The notes below the pieces were generated by a model. It was not told where the DNA came from. It saw nothing but the letters and a program-made list of their open reading frames with translations, and did not search any database. Below are positions 11,201 to 21,300 of a DNA stretch of 31,319 nt, piece after piece. Positions within the stretch are counted from its first letter, which is position 1, and every line of letters starts with the position of its first letter. Where the stretch lies: contig JADGJL010000214.1 of assembly GCA_027600665.1 (NCBI GenBank), positions 1 through 31,319 of the forward strand, written 5' to 3'. The position numbers were made by a program, and so were the translations under genes. The stretch is from Irineochytrium annulatum. Lineage: Eukaryota > Chytridiomycota > Chytridiomycetes > Chytridiales > Chytridiaceae.

Positions 11201-13510
11201 CCGAGGTCTCAGAGTCATCCGCAAAGTGGCCCTTGCCAAGCATTGGAATGAATCGATAAATCTGAATGAATCACATTAGTTTAATCGCAAGACAAAGTAC
11301 GGCACATACCGTTTTTATCAGCTTCATCGGCTCGCCAAGGGATGCAAATAGCTGCGCAGGTGTTTCCATGGAGCTTAAATTTATGGCTAAGGAGTCCGCA
11401 GTTGATTCGCCGCCAAAACCCACGCTCCCGCGAATGTTGATTCCGATGCTTTGTCGGCTAGCAGCTGGCCCAATCAACGAAGACGACCACTCAACAATAG
11501 TTCCGCCCATATCCCGAGGCATCCGTTCGCTGATGGACTTAGCGGTTACGCCTCTCCGCTGCAAGCTGTCAACGATGCACTTCAAAATCTCCGAGTAGGC
11601 GTAATACGGGGTAGCCTGAAGAACTTCGTTTCCGATAGCAGCACTTCATGAAGTCAGCAACGCTTTTTTATCATCGAGAAATGGGCGTTACCACACGAGA
11701 GCGTTCGGTATGTTTTCCAGCTGATCCCGACTGTAGTCACCGAGTGCTGTCTTTCCGGCTCCAGACATTCCGGATATTACTAGCCTGCAGTGGGGGCAGC
11801 CTTCCCTCCAGCGGTGTACAAGCCCTCGGACTTCCTCTTGTTCTGATTCGCGGCCGTGCAAAACAACGCTCGCTCGTCGCATTACCGTCGCCCTTGCGCG
11901 TTGTATATCCGCAACTGCCACGCTGTACATTTTAAGCGGTCGTTGAAAACCTATGATACACAACATATATCAATAAGCTTTATTTTTTAAGCAATCAGCG
12001 ATACCTTTCAACCGCACCTCCGGAAGTGACGTAAACTTCAGACCGACGGCGCCCTCCCCGACCGCGGTCCATGTCTCCGAGTCGCACACCACTGCCCCCT
12101 TTGCTGCGTCCGACGACATTATTCGCGCAGCCAGATTCACGCACACGCCCAACACGGTCCCATCGGACCTGTGCGCGTCACCGACGACACCCGCGAAAAC
12201 GGGCCCCGTCGCCATCCCAATTGACGGCTGGACACCGGGTTCCAGCGTTCCCAGGATCTTCAAGGCCGCGTCGAGCGCGTGCCTTTCCTCGCCGCGCTCG
12301 TGCGCGAACCCCGCCATACCGAACACGCACAGCGCCGTCGTCGACTTATCGTCGCAGCAAAACTGTCTCAAGCAGCCGCCGTACGGCCGAATTGCTAGGA
12401 GGATGTCTAAGAGGCAGCGCTGCGCCCGACCCAAATGGGGGTGTTCGGCCAGCCGCCCGACGTCTAGGCCCGCGAGCTTGACGAACACGATCGTCACTCG
12501 CCGAATCTGGTCGTACGTTCCTCGAAGGGCGCCGTGGGCACCGGCGCTGGTGCGGATGGCGGCGGCGAGCGACTCTTCGACGTAGGACAGCACCACGTCT
12601 TTAAGGTCTCCCGTCGGATCCGCCCGCTCCTCCAATGTCCCCTCGCATCCACCATCTATTATCACGTCATCAGCGATAAGCTCCACCTGCAGAGCCTCAA
12701 TTAGGTTGAGAATCATCGCCTTGTGATTATCGGCGCTGACTACTGCGTGATCTCCCACCACCATCCCGGCTAAGTACCTCTTCAACGGTTCGACGCGGTC
12801 GACTGTGTCCGCAGGGATTGCTATCTCCCCGGCCTTCGCGTGCCCTAACATGTCCCCCGCCCGCAGTAGCGCATCTCCGGCAATAAAGTACTCCCTTCTT
12901 AACTTTACAGGCTCCTCTGGATCCAGCATTGTCTCACCAAGATGAATATGCTGCACGGCGCCCGCCCCCACACCGACGTGGATGTTTAGCGCCTGCGCGG
13001 CGGCCGCGGCGGACCCGGTCAGCACGGCGGCCGGCGATGTGCTATGTGCGAGGTCAGCGAAGGAAGTCAGGAGCTGCAGGCTACAGAGCATGCTCCGGAG
13101 GAGCGGGAGCCGGCCGTCCGAGGGGTCGTCGTTGCGGCCAAAGCACGCGATGACCGCGTCCCCCGCAAACTGCCCGCGAGCGTTAAAATAACTGTAAGCA
13201 CAACGAGAGAAACAAACCTTCACGACCGTGCCGCCGGCCTGGTGCACGGTTTGGACGAGGAGGACGAGGGGCGGGTTGAGGACCTCTTTCACGTAGGCCG
13301 CACCTGCGGAGCCTTCTTGTTCCATCATCGTGTTCGTGAGCTTTGTATATCCTGTATTATTGTCAGTGCGCGTCCAGCCAGGGCGGCCTCACCCGACACG
13401 TCGATAATAGCAACCACCGCGTTCGGCCACGCGACGGCGAGCGGCGTCGGCAGCGCGCCCCCGGCCTCGATGACCTCCCGCGCGTGCTGTGCGATGAAGG
13501 GCGAGGGCAT
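8243..13510 (-). CDS. Soluble adenylyl cyclase (ADCY10-type), paralogue B
   Basis: Fourteen exons give 1542 aa: 13510-13393, 13351-13218, 13169-12005, 11950-11692, 11643-11310, 11261-11085, 11044-10982, 10938-10731, 10674-10597, 10537-10445, 10401-10010, 9962-9459, 9395-8925, 8875-8243. C1 has IDVSGYTKLTN (D37, split by intron 1) and FAGDAVIACF (D88). C2 has VTIVFVKL, a DDK motif (FCCDDKSTTALCVFGM) and GVCVNLAARIM, which holds the Asn (429) and Arg (433) of class III cyclases, so this copy looks catalytically competent. Walker A is GMSGAGKT (533-540), Walker B VVIILDDMQWMD (about 719-730), and a GNP motif follows. The C-terminal 700 residues are helical and repeat-like, as in the family. Two introns (10981-10939 and 10596-10538) are uncertain: without them the frame breaks twice. 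Most intron positions differ from A and C, so B is the older branch. Confidence 0.85.
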
Positions 13511-13534
13511 GGCCGCTAAGGGACGTTCCTGCGC

Positions 13535-13547
13535 GACGTAAATCTCT
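13535..13547 (+). promoter_or_regulatory. Variant GCGTAAATC-like element upstream of cyclase B
   Basis: The sequence GACGTAAATCTCT lies 25 to 37 bases upstream of the ATG of cyclase B, on the strand opposite the gene. It shares the 8-mer CGTAAATC with the elements before A, C, T1 and T2, and CGTAAATCTCT with the T1 site. Its role is inferred. Confidence 0.3.
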
Positions 13548-13559
13548 ACCAGTGGCCCT

Positions 13560-14160
13560 CAAACCCTCATTTGACGCTGGTCGATGACTTCAGTGCCGTA
13601 ATAATACTATATCTTTGTTTACTTTGCAGGGACAAAGGAGAAGAGCGACGGCGACAAGTTGAAATGAAAAGGAGAAGGTTTTGAAGAAAAGCAAAATGAA
13701 CTACTTCGTTGCGTGATGGTAGCCGCACGTTATAACGTGACGATGATGAACACGCAGGTCGAATGGCAGTCGTCAGTGCCATAAACAGTGCTCGCCTCTG
13801 GTTCACCTCCTCAGTTGCCACGCCTGTCAAGTCTGCCTCCTCGAACGATCGTCAATAACAAACGGTACAAGTACATCCGCGACGCCTGCTCCGTCCACGT
13901 GGACAATCCCGGTGCACACATCCTCTGTCGCGCTAACGTCCACGGTCGCGCCGACGTCTTCAACGGCCACCTCGTCCACCTTCGACTGACCCGTGTCTAC
14001 GTCTACAGCATTGCAGTTCTATCCTCAACGGCCACTCCTTCTACGTTAACGGGTCCTGTCCACAGCTCCTCGGCGTCATGACGACCTGAGTCGATCGCCA
14101 TGTCCACGCTCGTCTAGACAACCACCGTCGCGACAAGCACCATCGCCACTTTAACGGGGC
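13560..14160. other. Intergenic DNA with degenerate short repeats
   Basis: No gene is supported between the start of cyclase B and about 14.16 kb. From about 13880 the plus strand is full of diverged copies of a short GTCCACG-like unit (for example at 13892, 13936, 13974, 14102). A longer unit, CAACGGCCAC followed by CTCGTCCACC or TCCTTCTACG, appears twice (about 13959 and 14027). On the minus strand this reads as valine- and aspartate-rich pieces broken by stops, so it may be decayed low-complexity coding sequence. Confidence 0.35.
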
Positions 14161-14165
14161 ATGCC

Positions 14166-14192
14166 ACTCCCACGTCCACGTCCACGTCGACC
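14166..14192. repeat. Short CCACGT tandem repeat
   Basis: Three consecutive CCACGT units sit in the plus strand, forming the most regular part of the surrounding degenerate GTCCACG-rich stretch. The array is too short to call a minisatellite with confidence. Confidence 0.4.
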
Positions 14193-14559
14193 GTGCGCGT
14201 ATCACCCACTGCTGCTCTCTTCATTTGATTGTGCGTCGGTCCACCTCCGGGTATTCTTCTTCGACGACCGCTCACCACCAAGACAACCGCGACGTCCCTC
14301 GCATCTACGCGACCTCCACCTTAACCCCTCAAAAGCATCACCGCAATCACTACTACAACCCCTACACACAATCTCCAAGACAACTACTACCACCGCAAAG
14401 GCCGTCGAACCCACCCCTCGAACCTGCAAAGCCCTTGGCGGCGCCCACTGCCACTCCGGCACGCGCACCTTCGTCTCCCGCTGCACGTCCCGCGTCGGCG
14501 CCTTCGACCTCCCCCTCCTTCTCCACCTCCTTCCTTCCCGCCACTCCATCCACCGCCTC

Positions 14560-14935
14560 AAGGACAACGCTCGAAGCTCTACCAATATTTCCGTAGTTTT
14601 ACATCGCCACCGCGCAACATAGTGGTCGACCACCTCGCATCCCTTAAGTAAAGCGGCATCCATTATGTCACCCTAGTCGGTAGTTATGCAGTCGTCGACC
14701 GACATCGGGCCGGACACCCGGTCGTCGCCATCGGCCTCTAAGCCATCGTACGCCAGCGCCTCCGGCGGCATCGGCCCGTGCATGGACGCCTCCATGTCGC
14801 CCTCGTCATCCACCCGCTCCTCGTCGGCCTGACATATGTCGAGGATGCTGTCGACCTGTCTCTGGATAATATCGAAGTTCATCGCTCCAGCGTGGCTCAT
14901 TCGCGATAATAAATCCAAGGCCATTGGAGGCACAG
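14560..14935 (-). pseudogene. Remnant of an F-box/ankyrin gene
   Basis: The minus-strand frame 14933-14673 contains GAMNFDIIQRQVDSILD, which matches GAKNLEIIEKQVGRILD in the F-box/ankyrin gene at 28625-25550. An acidic stretch with a similar VSG motif follows, as in the intact gene. After the stop at 14673 another frame (from 14663) reads AALLKGCEVVDHYVARW, resembling AIKLGYTSASDHFLARG, the next part of the intact protein. Upstream (14940-15030, a different frame) a cysteine pair and a tryptophan resemble the segment between F-box and hinge. The frames are shifted against each other and no start or ankyrin core is left, so I read it as a decayed partial copy. It lies directly downstream of T1 on the same strand. 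The match is by eye only. Confidence 0.5.
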
Positions 14936-15194
14936 TTGGATAGGTCGCACTCGTTTATTAATCGTACTTGAGTGTCCGGATCAACGACAAACCACACCTT
15001 CTTTGTGAAGTAACGCGACGGCGACTTAATAACCGTAATAACGGAGTGTGTATATTCTACAATCAGAAAACTAACTACACAAAGCGTGTCAGGTACTCGT
15101 AAGCTCGGTGGATGGTATAAAGATTTCTGCTTTGGCCATCTCAACGTGCATGCCTCATACAGCTGCTTGTAAAGCAAAGGCGAGTCTCGGCGCC

Positions 15195-16374
15195 TCACAC
15201 ATGATCAACGGAGACAGCCTTGTAGTTCACAGTCGCCTGAAACCTTGTGCTGGATTGATTCGCCTTCGTCTTGGCTTCGGCATCCAAAGCATCCTTCGCC
15301 TGTCGAATTCTATCCCCGTTCCTCTCCCCCAGTCGCTCGATGAGTTCCTGGATTCTGACGGCGTCCGTCAACATGATCATGGACAGCAGCACGGGGTTGT
15401 AGGTTACAAAGCTCCAAGCTGTGTGGGAACAAGTTGAACGAAAAAAGTCAGCGTGGAGCGACAGCACCTTTGAAATAACACGTCACCAGTTGTCTCGGTT
15501 AAAACATAGTTGGAGAGAGTTAATGTCTGCAGGAGTAGAGTGATGAAGAAGACGACGCATCGCAGGACAGCCTTAAGGCACTGGACCCAGAGCGATTTCA
15601 GTTTTCCGTCGTTTGACGCTATGCTCGTGTGCGTAGTGACAATCTTGTACCTGGTCGTGTTTGTAAGCGCACACGCAAACCGCATTTAAGCTCTTACTGG
15701 CAAAGGATGAACATTATGCCTTCGAGAGCGCACACGTAGACCAAGACCACAATGTTCATGATGTAATTTTGGAGGTAGTATGAGGAGTCGACAAGGTTTT
15801 GGTTCCAGAAGTATACAAGAATCTGTGGAAGAAGTTGATGGAACCACGGACATACCGCAGAAGTTACCAACCGCATGAAGGGTAAGCTGCAAGGCCGTAA
15901 GGCAGACGGGAATCAGCCACGGCCTCCTCGCGTAAGGCATTATGATCAGCATAGTTCTTGTTGAAGAGTGGTACGTCAAGCACCTCATGTGACAACTTAG
16001 CATGCGCGATAGTCGCCAAAGGGACCAAGAATGCCCTTACTCAAGAGTAACGATGAAGAACGCAGACCCGATCCCCGCCAGCAGCTGAAAGCCCGCTGCG
16101 TCGTTGTTCATTGTGGCGTTGAACGCGAGGCCGGCCACCGCCATGGAAACGGCGTGGCAAGCGCAGTAGGCAACCATGGAATAGAATAGATGGGAGTTTA
16201 GCATGCGCTGGAAGCTCTCCATGAAGCTGTCGGGTCCAACAGAGGTCCGGTGAGATCAGAATTAAACGCCCCAACAGAAACTTATTAAACCGACCAGATC
16301 ACGTTAACGCATATCGCCAGCACGCCTGCAAAGGAGGTGTTGCGGAGCAGCGTATACTGGTCGTGGTCTGCCAT
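15195..16374 (-). CDS. Seven-helix membrane protein, copy T1
   Basis: Six exons join to 296 aa: 16374-16295, 16226-16041, 15983-15872, 15822-15698, 15650-15487, 15418-15195. The start is the ATG before ADHDQYTLLRNTSF, matching the starts of T2-T4. About seven hydrophobic segments can be seen: residues 11-27, 40-62, 72-90, 110-132, 146-167, 192-214 and 224-242. Family motifs are LTYHSSTRT before helix 4, RPWLIP at its start, YVCALEGIMFILCQ in helix 5, and AWSFVTYNPVLLSMIMLTDA in helix 7, followed by a charged tail (IQELIERLGERNGD). I do not recognise the family. The layout and an NP motif in the last helix recall G-protein-coupled receptors, but other usual receptor motifs are missing. It is in tandem with T2, 318 bases apart. 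Confidence 0.85.
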
Positions 16375-16692
16375 CTCAGGCGCAAGCGGCGCTGGAGGGA
16401 GGCTCCCGCGGGCCGGTCCCGGGCGAGCAGGGGGTTCCGATGCCAATGACCTCACCACTCGAGCGCGGAATTGGCTCGAGGCCGCGCTGGGAAACCACTG
16501 GATCGACGACAGAGATTTACGCGAGGTAAAATCAGCAGAGGTGGCACGCGCATATCAATGGGTTCTGAATAGCGTTCATACTGAGGCAGCTGTTATGATG
16601 AACAATATTGTATTATAACACTAATGAAGCGTAAATTATCGCGCTTGATACGTGTTCTCCGTCCTGCTGGCATCATCTGGCCCCGACGTCTC
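16375..16692. other. Spacer between T1 and T2
   Basis: This 318-base spacer carries the T1 upstream region and the T2 3' flank, both on the minus strand. It contains the GATTTACGC element at 16514-16522 and an AT-rich stretch at about 16590-16640 that could hold the T2 polyadenylation region. No gene is supported. Confidence 0.5.
16514..16522 (-). promoter_or_regulatory. GCGTAAATC element upstream of T1
   Basis: On the T1 coding strand this reads GCGTAAATC, within CGCGTAAATCTCTG, about 140 bases before the T1 start codon. It is an exact copy of the 9-mer before cyclases A and C and gene T2. Its function is inferred. Confidence 0.45.
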
Positions 16693-17977
16693 TCAGATCA
16701 CAGGATCTGCTTCTACGGGCTCGTAGCTCATCTTGCACTGACGCCATGCCGGCCCGAGACTCGCCCTGGCCTCCGCTTCTAAAGAGTTTACGGCCTTGGC
16801 CTCGGCCTCCACGGAGACTTTCGCCCGTCGAATTATATCCCCGTTCTTCTCCGCCAAGCGCTCGATGAGCTCCTGGATCCTGACGGCGTCCGTGAGGATG
16901 ATCATCGACAGCAGGACCGGATTGTACGCGATAAAGCTCCAACCTTTGCAGATCGACAGAAAAAATAAAATACCTGCTCAACAACGAGGCCAAGCATAAC
17001 GAAATGCAGACACCGCATACCTTGAGTCTCCAGCATGACGGTGTTGGAGAGCGTCACCGTTTCCCACAGGACCGTGCTCATAAAGCCGACGCAGCGGACA
17101 ATAGCTTTGAGGTATGGGATCCACAGCGCTCTTGATCGGCCTCCGTGCGCCGTCGTGGAGACATGTGTGCTGACGATCTTGTATCTGCGTGCGAGGTAGC
17201 TTGTTAGTGGTTTACTCGGCGCCCCTTTTTAACAAATAATCTCAACTGGCAGAGAATAAACATTGTGCCCTCGGCCCCGCAGATGTAGAACAAGAGGACG
17301 ATGTTCATGACGTCGTTTTCGTAGGAGTGTGAGTTGTCGACCAGGTTCAGGTACCAATAGTAGCCCGCGATCTATCATAACGCGGCACTTGTGTTAAGGA
17401 CGGTAAAGCGACTGCAGTCACAAACCAGGTCAAGTAGGTACTGCACGAAAGTGACCAGCAGTGGTATCAACCATGGTCTTTTCGCATATGGCGTTATAAC
17501 GAGCATCGTCCTCATGGAGGAGTGGTACGTGAGGCACCTGTCCCAACCGGGTTATAAAATTACCAAGAGGCAAAGGAAGAACCCAGCCCCTAAGCAATGA
17601 AAACAATACCCTTGCATGACTATGAAGATCACAGATCCGAACATCGACAGCTGCTGATATGCCGCGATGTTGTTGTACACCATGGCGTTGCAGGCGAGGC
17701 CGGCCAAAGTCATCGTGACGATGTGGGTGACGCTGTAAGCGCACATGGAGTAGAAGACGTGCGGGTTGTGCATACGCTGCAGGCCCTCGATGAAGCTGAC
17801 GGGTTGCGAGTTGTTAAACGGTAAGATTGAAGTCTAAGAAACGAGCGCAGGAAGAAACAGAGAAAGATAACACGCCGTTATCTTCGGGCATGAAGTGTAC
17901 CATATAACGTTAACTCCCATCGCTAGGATGGCAGCAAAGGACGTGTTCCGCAGGAGCGTGTATTGGTCGGAGGACAT
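16693..17977 (-). CDS. Seven-helix membrane protein, copy T2
   Basis: Six exons join to 304 aa: 17977-17901, 17795-17610, 17537-17426, 17371-17247, 17184-17021, 16943-16693. Exons 2 to 5 (186, 112, 125, 164 bases) have exactly the lengths seen in T1 and T3, and intron phases agree. The start at MSSDQYTLLRNTSF is chosen by comparison; the frame is open upstream to an ATG at 18157, but that 60-residue extension has no counterpart in the other copies. Motifs: LQRMHNPHVFYSMC before helix 2, LTYHSSMRT and RPWLIP around helix 4, GYYWYLNLVD after it, EGTMFILCQYKIVSTH after helix 5, and AYNPVLLSMIILTDA in helix 7. The C-terminal tail is the longest of the four and rich in Glu and Ala, probably a helix. 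Function unknown; a receptor-like role is possible. Confidence 0.85.
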
Positions 17978-18337
17978 TGTCGCGACGCGGCAGGGCGCGG
18001 GACGCCCACGGAGACCAACACGCCCCAACGACCGGGCTCCGGGAGAAGAAGGCAAGGTGCGCGATGCGCACCAGATGTGAGGATTGCCGCACCCCTTACC
18101 GCGTTGCGTAAATCTGGTAAATCTGCCTTCTGTTTGGACTGTCGCGCATTTCAGCATAAACTAAATTAGTGTTAAGTCACGATTTGGCGCGTGGCCGTGG
18201 ACTTATGTTTTGATTTTTATATAGCAAGAAAATGATTGATAAATGCCTCTTTGTTGTTTAAAGACTAACGTTAGCTCATAAGGGGCGTGCCGCAGCAATG
18301 CAGAATTGGCTGTTCAGTCATAAGTTCCGAAGCCTGT
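17978..18337. other. Spacer between T2 and cyclase C
   Basis: This 360-base spacer holds the T2 upstream region and the 3' flank of cyclase C, both minus-strand genes. It contains one GCGTAAATC element (18106-18114) followed by a second half copy, TAAATCTG. The part at 18180-18270 is AT-rich and could hold the cyclase C polyadenylation region. No gene is supported. Confidence 0.5.
18106..18114 (+). promoter_or_regulatory. GCGTAAATC element upstream of T2
   Basis: The exact 9-mer lies about 130 bases upstream of the T2 start, on the strand opposite the gene. The unit TAAATCTG is repeated directly after it (18109 and 18118). Its function is inferred from recurrence before A, C and T1. Confidence 0.4.
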
Positions 18338-21300
18338 CTAGGCGTTCAGCCATGTCTGCAATTGTTCTGACTTGCTGTCCTCTATAAGTTCCCTAGCGAC
18401 GTTGCGGCATCGGAGCCTTTCCTGATCAATCGTTGTGTATTTTGATACAAGCCCATAGCACATCGCCTTGTACAGTTTGACGCCATCAAGCTCGTACTTT
18501 CGCCTGCTGTTCATTATCTTTCTCACGCGTTTTACGCCGGCAGCAGGTCCTTGTTGCAAAAATACTGTGATTGCAGAGAGGACCAAAGTGGCCCAATAGG
18601 TAGTTATATGGCGACACGTGAATCGAACGCACAGGTATCCGCAATCAAGAAAGGCAGTCATCAGTTTATGAAACCGTTTGAGGTCCGTCTCGACCCACTG
18701 CGATGGTTGAGGTTGGGGTATCCCACACCGAGATGGGTCAGTCACGAGAATTAAAACATGCGGCAGAGTCTGCACGACTTCTACGGCACACATCCTTGCC
18801 AACACGTCCAGGGATGGGAAGCATGCCGCGCTTAGCTCGAGAAGCTCCAAACAACCCGAAAAATTTCCGACCATGACCTCTTCCCACGCCGATACCACCT
18901 GCACAAATGAGTCATAGGCGGTCCCTTCACGTGTTGCCTCCACGCGCCAAAACACCGGTTTCCACTCATTGATGCTTTCAGTGTTCCCTCTGGCTAGAGC
19001 CACGCGATAAAGATGACTTAGCAAGGCGAAATTGTCAATGTGATCGCCCTTGATTGACGGTGTGGACCGGTAGAAGCTCGCTAAGACGTTGTCCAAGAAG
19101 TCAAAGCTACCAGTTGCAAATGCACTGCTGCCGCCGTAGACATATGTCATTCGCTCATACGCCTCATTGCCTATGTAATTTGCTTGCTGCGCGCAAAGTG
19201 TCATTGTGGGCAGGAAGTTTCTAAAATCGGGGCTAAACAATGTCAGGCCACCCTTGACAAACAGATAAAGCGGATGGTTGTCGCCGTTATCCACGCAATT
19301 AGCGGCCTTCAAGAACGGATGAAAAAATTGAGGCGAATAATAGGCTGAGTAGTAAGTCATTTTGTAGAGGACGTCCGCCCATTGGGTCTTATCCGTGCTA
19401 TGTCGCGCCAACATGTCTAGCTGGCGCAGTAGAAGGTAGAAAACCTCTTGCGGACTGTAGGACGTTGATGTCGGAAGCGAGTCAATCATATTTACTAGCG
19501 CCATTTGCTCAATCTCAAATTCTTCCGAGGGTTTCTGGTGGCGCCTGGAAGAGATCTTATTGCATCTGTGCGGATGTTTCGATCTTTGACACACAGAGAG
19601 GATATTCCGTAAGGCTTTGAATTTAAGAAATTGCAATGCCCTCCGCATCCCCATCTCAGTCGGCCAGGGATTGGAAACAATGTGCGAAATGGCTTTAATC
19701 CCTGCTTCCTTATCGTTTGGGTAACGCTTTAAGTTTGCGTAGCCTGCGCATAAGTGGCAATACCACGCTCCCTTTTGAAGAGTTGATATAGGCATCTCGA
19801 GCAATTCAGTCTCCTCAGGGGTCAGGTTTGATGTGCACTCTATAAGAGATTCTAGAACGCGTACACCTTCAACTGCCTGAAATTTCTTTATTAGCTGAAG
19901 CCTGCAAACTTGGTCAGCAAAGAGAAGCTATGTTGCTGGCCCACCCTAACTCCTCCTTGTAAACGACTTTCTTTTGGACGTCCGCCGTTCTCGAGTAATG
20001 GAACTCGAGCACCGGAAGAAGCATTTGTCGGTTGCTGTCGTCCAATTGGAGCTCAAACATATTCCCAACTGCAGCATTGGTTTTCAACCGCTCTTCGAAA
20101 GATAGCGACTCGTAGATAGCCGCTGAAATTTTGACGTGGCGGAAGAAGCAGGCAGACGAGCCGCTGTTGTCCTCACCGCTTTCTTCGATGATAATGAAGT
20201 TGTAAACATCATTTTCTTTGATGATTTGAATAACTTCTTCCTCAGATAGTGCTAATTTCATCAAGGTCAAAACATGCGAGACTGAAAAGTACTGCAAGAA
20301 TTAGCCTAGGTTACGCCGCATTTAAATTTACCTGGCCGAGAACAGATGCCGTCTTAAGGATACTCTGGAAAATGGAGCTGAGCCTGTCAAACTGAAAGAG
20401 GATGGCCGAGCTCAGATCGGACAATATGGATGCAGGATCTACTGATTGATCTCTCAGCGTCAATTCGCAGTTCTCGTCGACCATGAGATCGGAATTGATT
20501 TTGGTGATTGCGACTTCGACTGTCATCTCAAGAAAAAGCGGATTTCCCTTCGTTAAGACATAGATAGCTGCAGCCGCAAGTAAGTTCGATCTGGTAGATT
20601 GCAAACGAAAAAACAACGAACCTTTTACCAAGCGGTCTTCGACAGTTTTAATAATCAAGTTCACGCTTTTCAGTTTGTCGAGCTGAGGCCAAAATAAGGT
20701 TTTGCCATCATACACAGCTTACAATCATTTTGAGAGCTTCATCTTCCTTTAAGCCATGTAGCACAAGGTGCACGGTATTCTCAACCAGCGGGACGGCGGT
20801 CAGAGCTCGGTTCGGGTAATCTGCAGTCGGCCGAGACAGCATTTGCAGAAAGATCTGCAAACGTAGTTTAGTGGCTTTATGTGCCAAAAGGTTACCTGTG
20901 GGCATGATCGCGAAAGCCCTACTAAAACATCGAGGCTGTATATATCCAGCCATTGTACATCATCGAATATAAACACCGCCGAGTTGTTTTGAGCGAAGTG
21001 TGCCACAATTTTCGCAATGACCGCTTTCAGCTTGTAATTCTTCGCTTGGTTGTCCAACGAATCGATGTCGGATGAGTCCCCAAAACAGAAGTCTGGGGCG
21101 ATCATAGATAGCAACGGCGCGAACTTGACATCAACGCCCGCTTCGATAATAAACGATCCAACTAAACTCCTCATCTCCGCTTTTATAAGTACATCGTTGG
21201 AATAATTACAAGTCTGGAGGGTCGACCGCGTGCCCCACTGCCTCAAATTCGACGACCCACGACAGTCTTTCCCGTGATTCCTGAAAATAAATCGAAGCAA

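Noticed and set aside
14161..14622. 153-residue frames on both strands in the decayed region
   Set aside because: The plus-strand frame is Pro/Thr/Ser-rich low complexity and the minus-strand frame fits a frameshifted remnant of the F-box/ankyrin gene. Neither looks like a working gene.
17978..18157. In-frame 60-residue N-terminal extension of T2
   Set aside because: The other three copies begin at the aligned Met; the extension has no counterpart and overlaps the motif-bearing upstream region.
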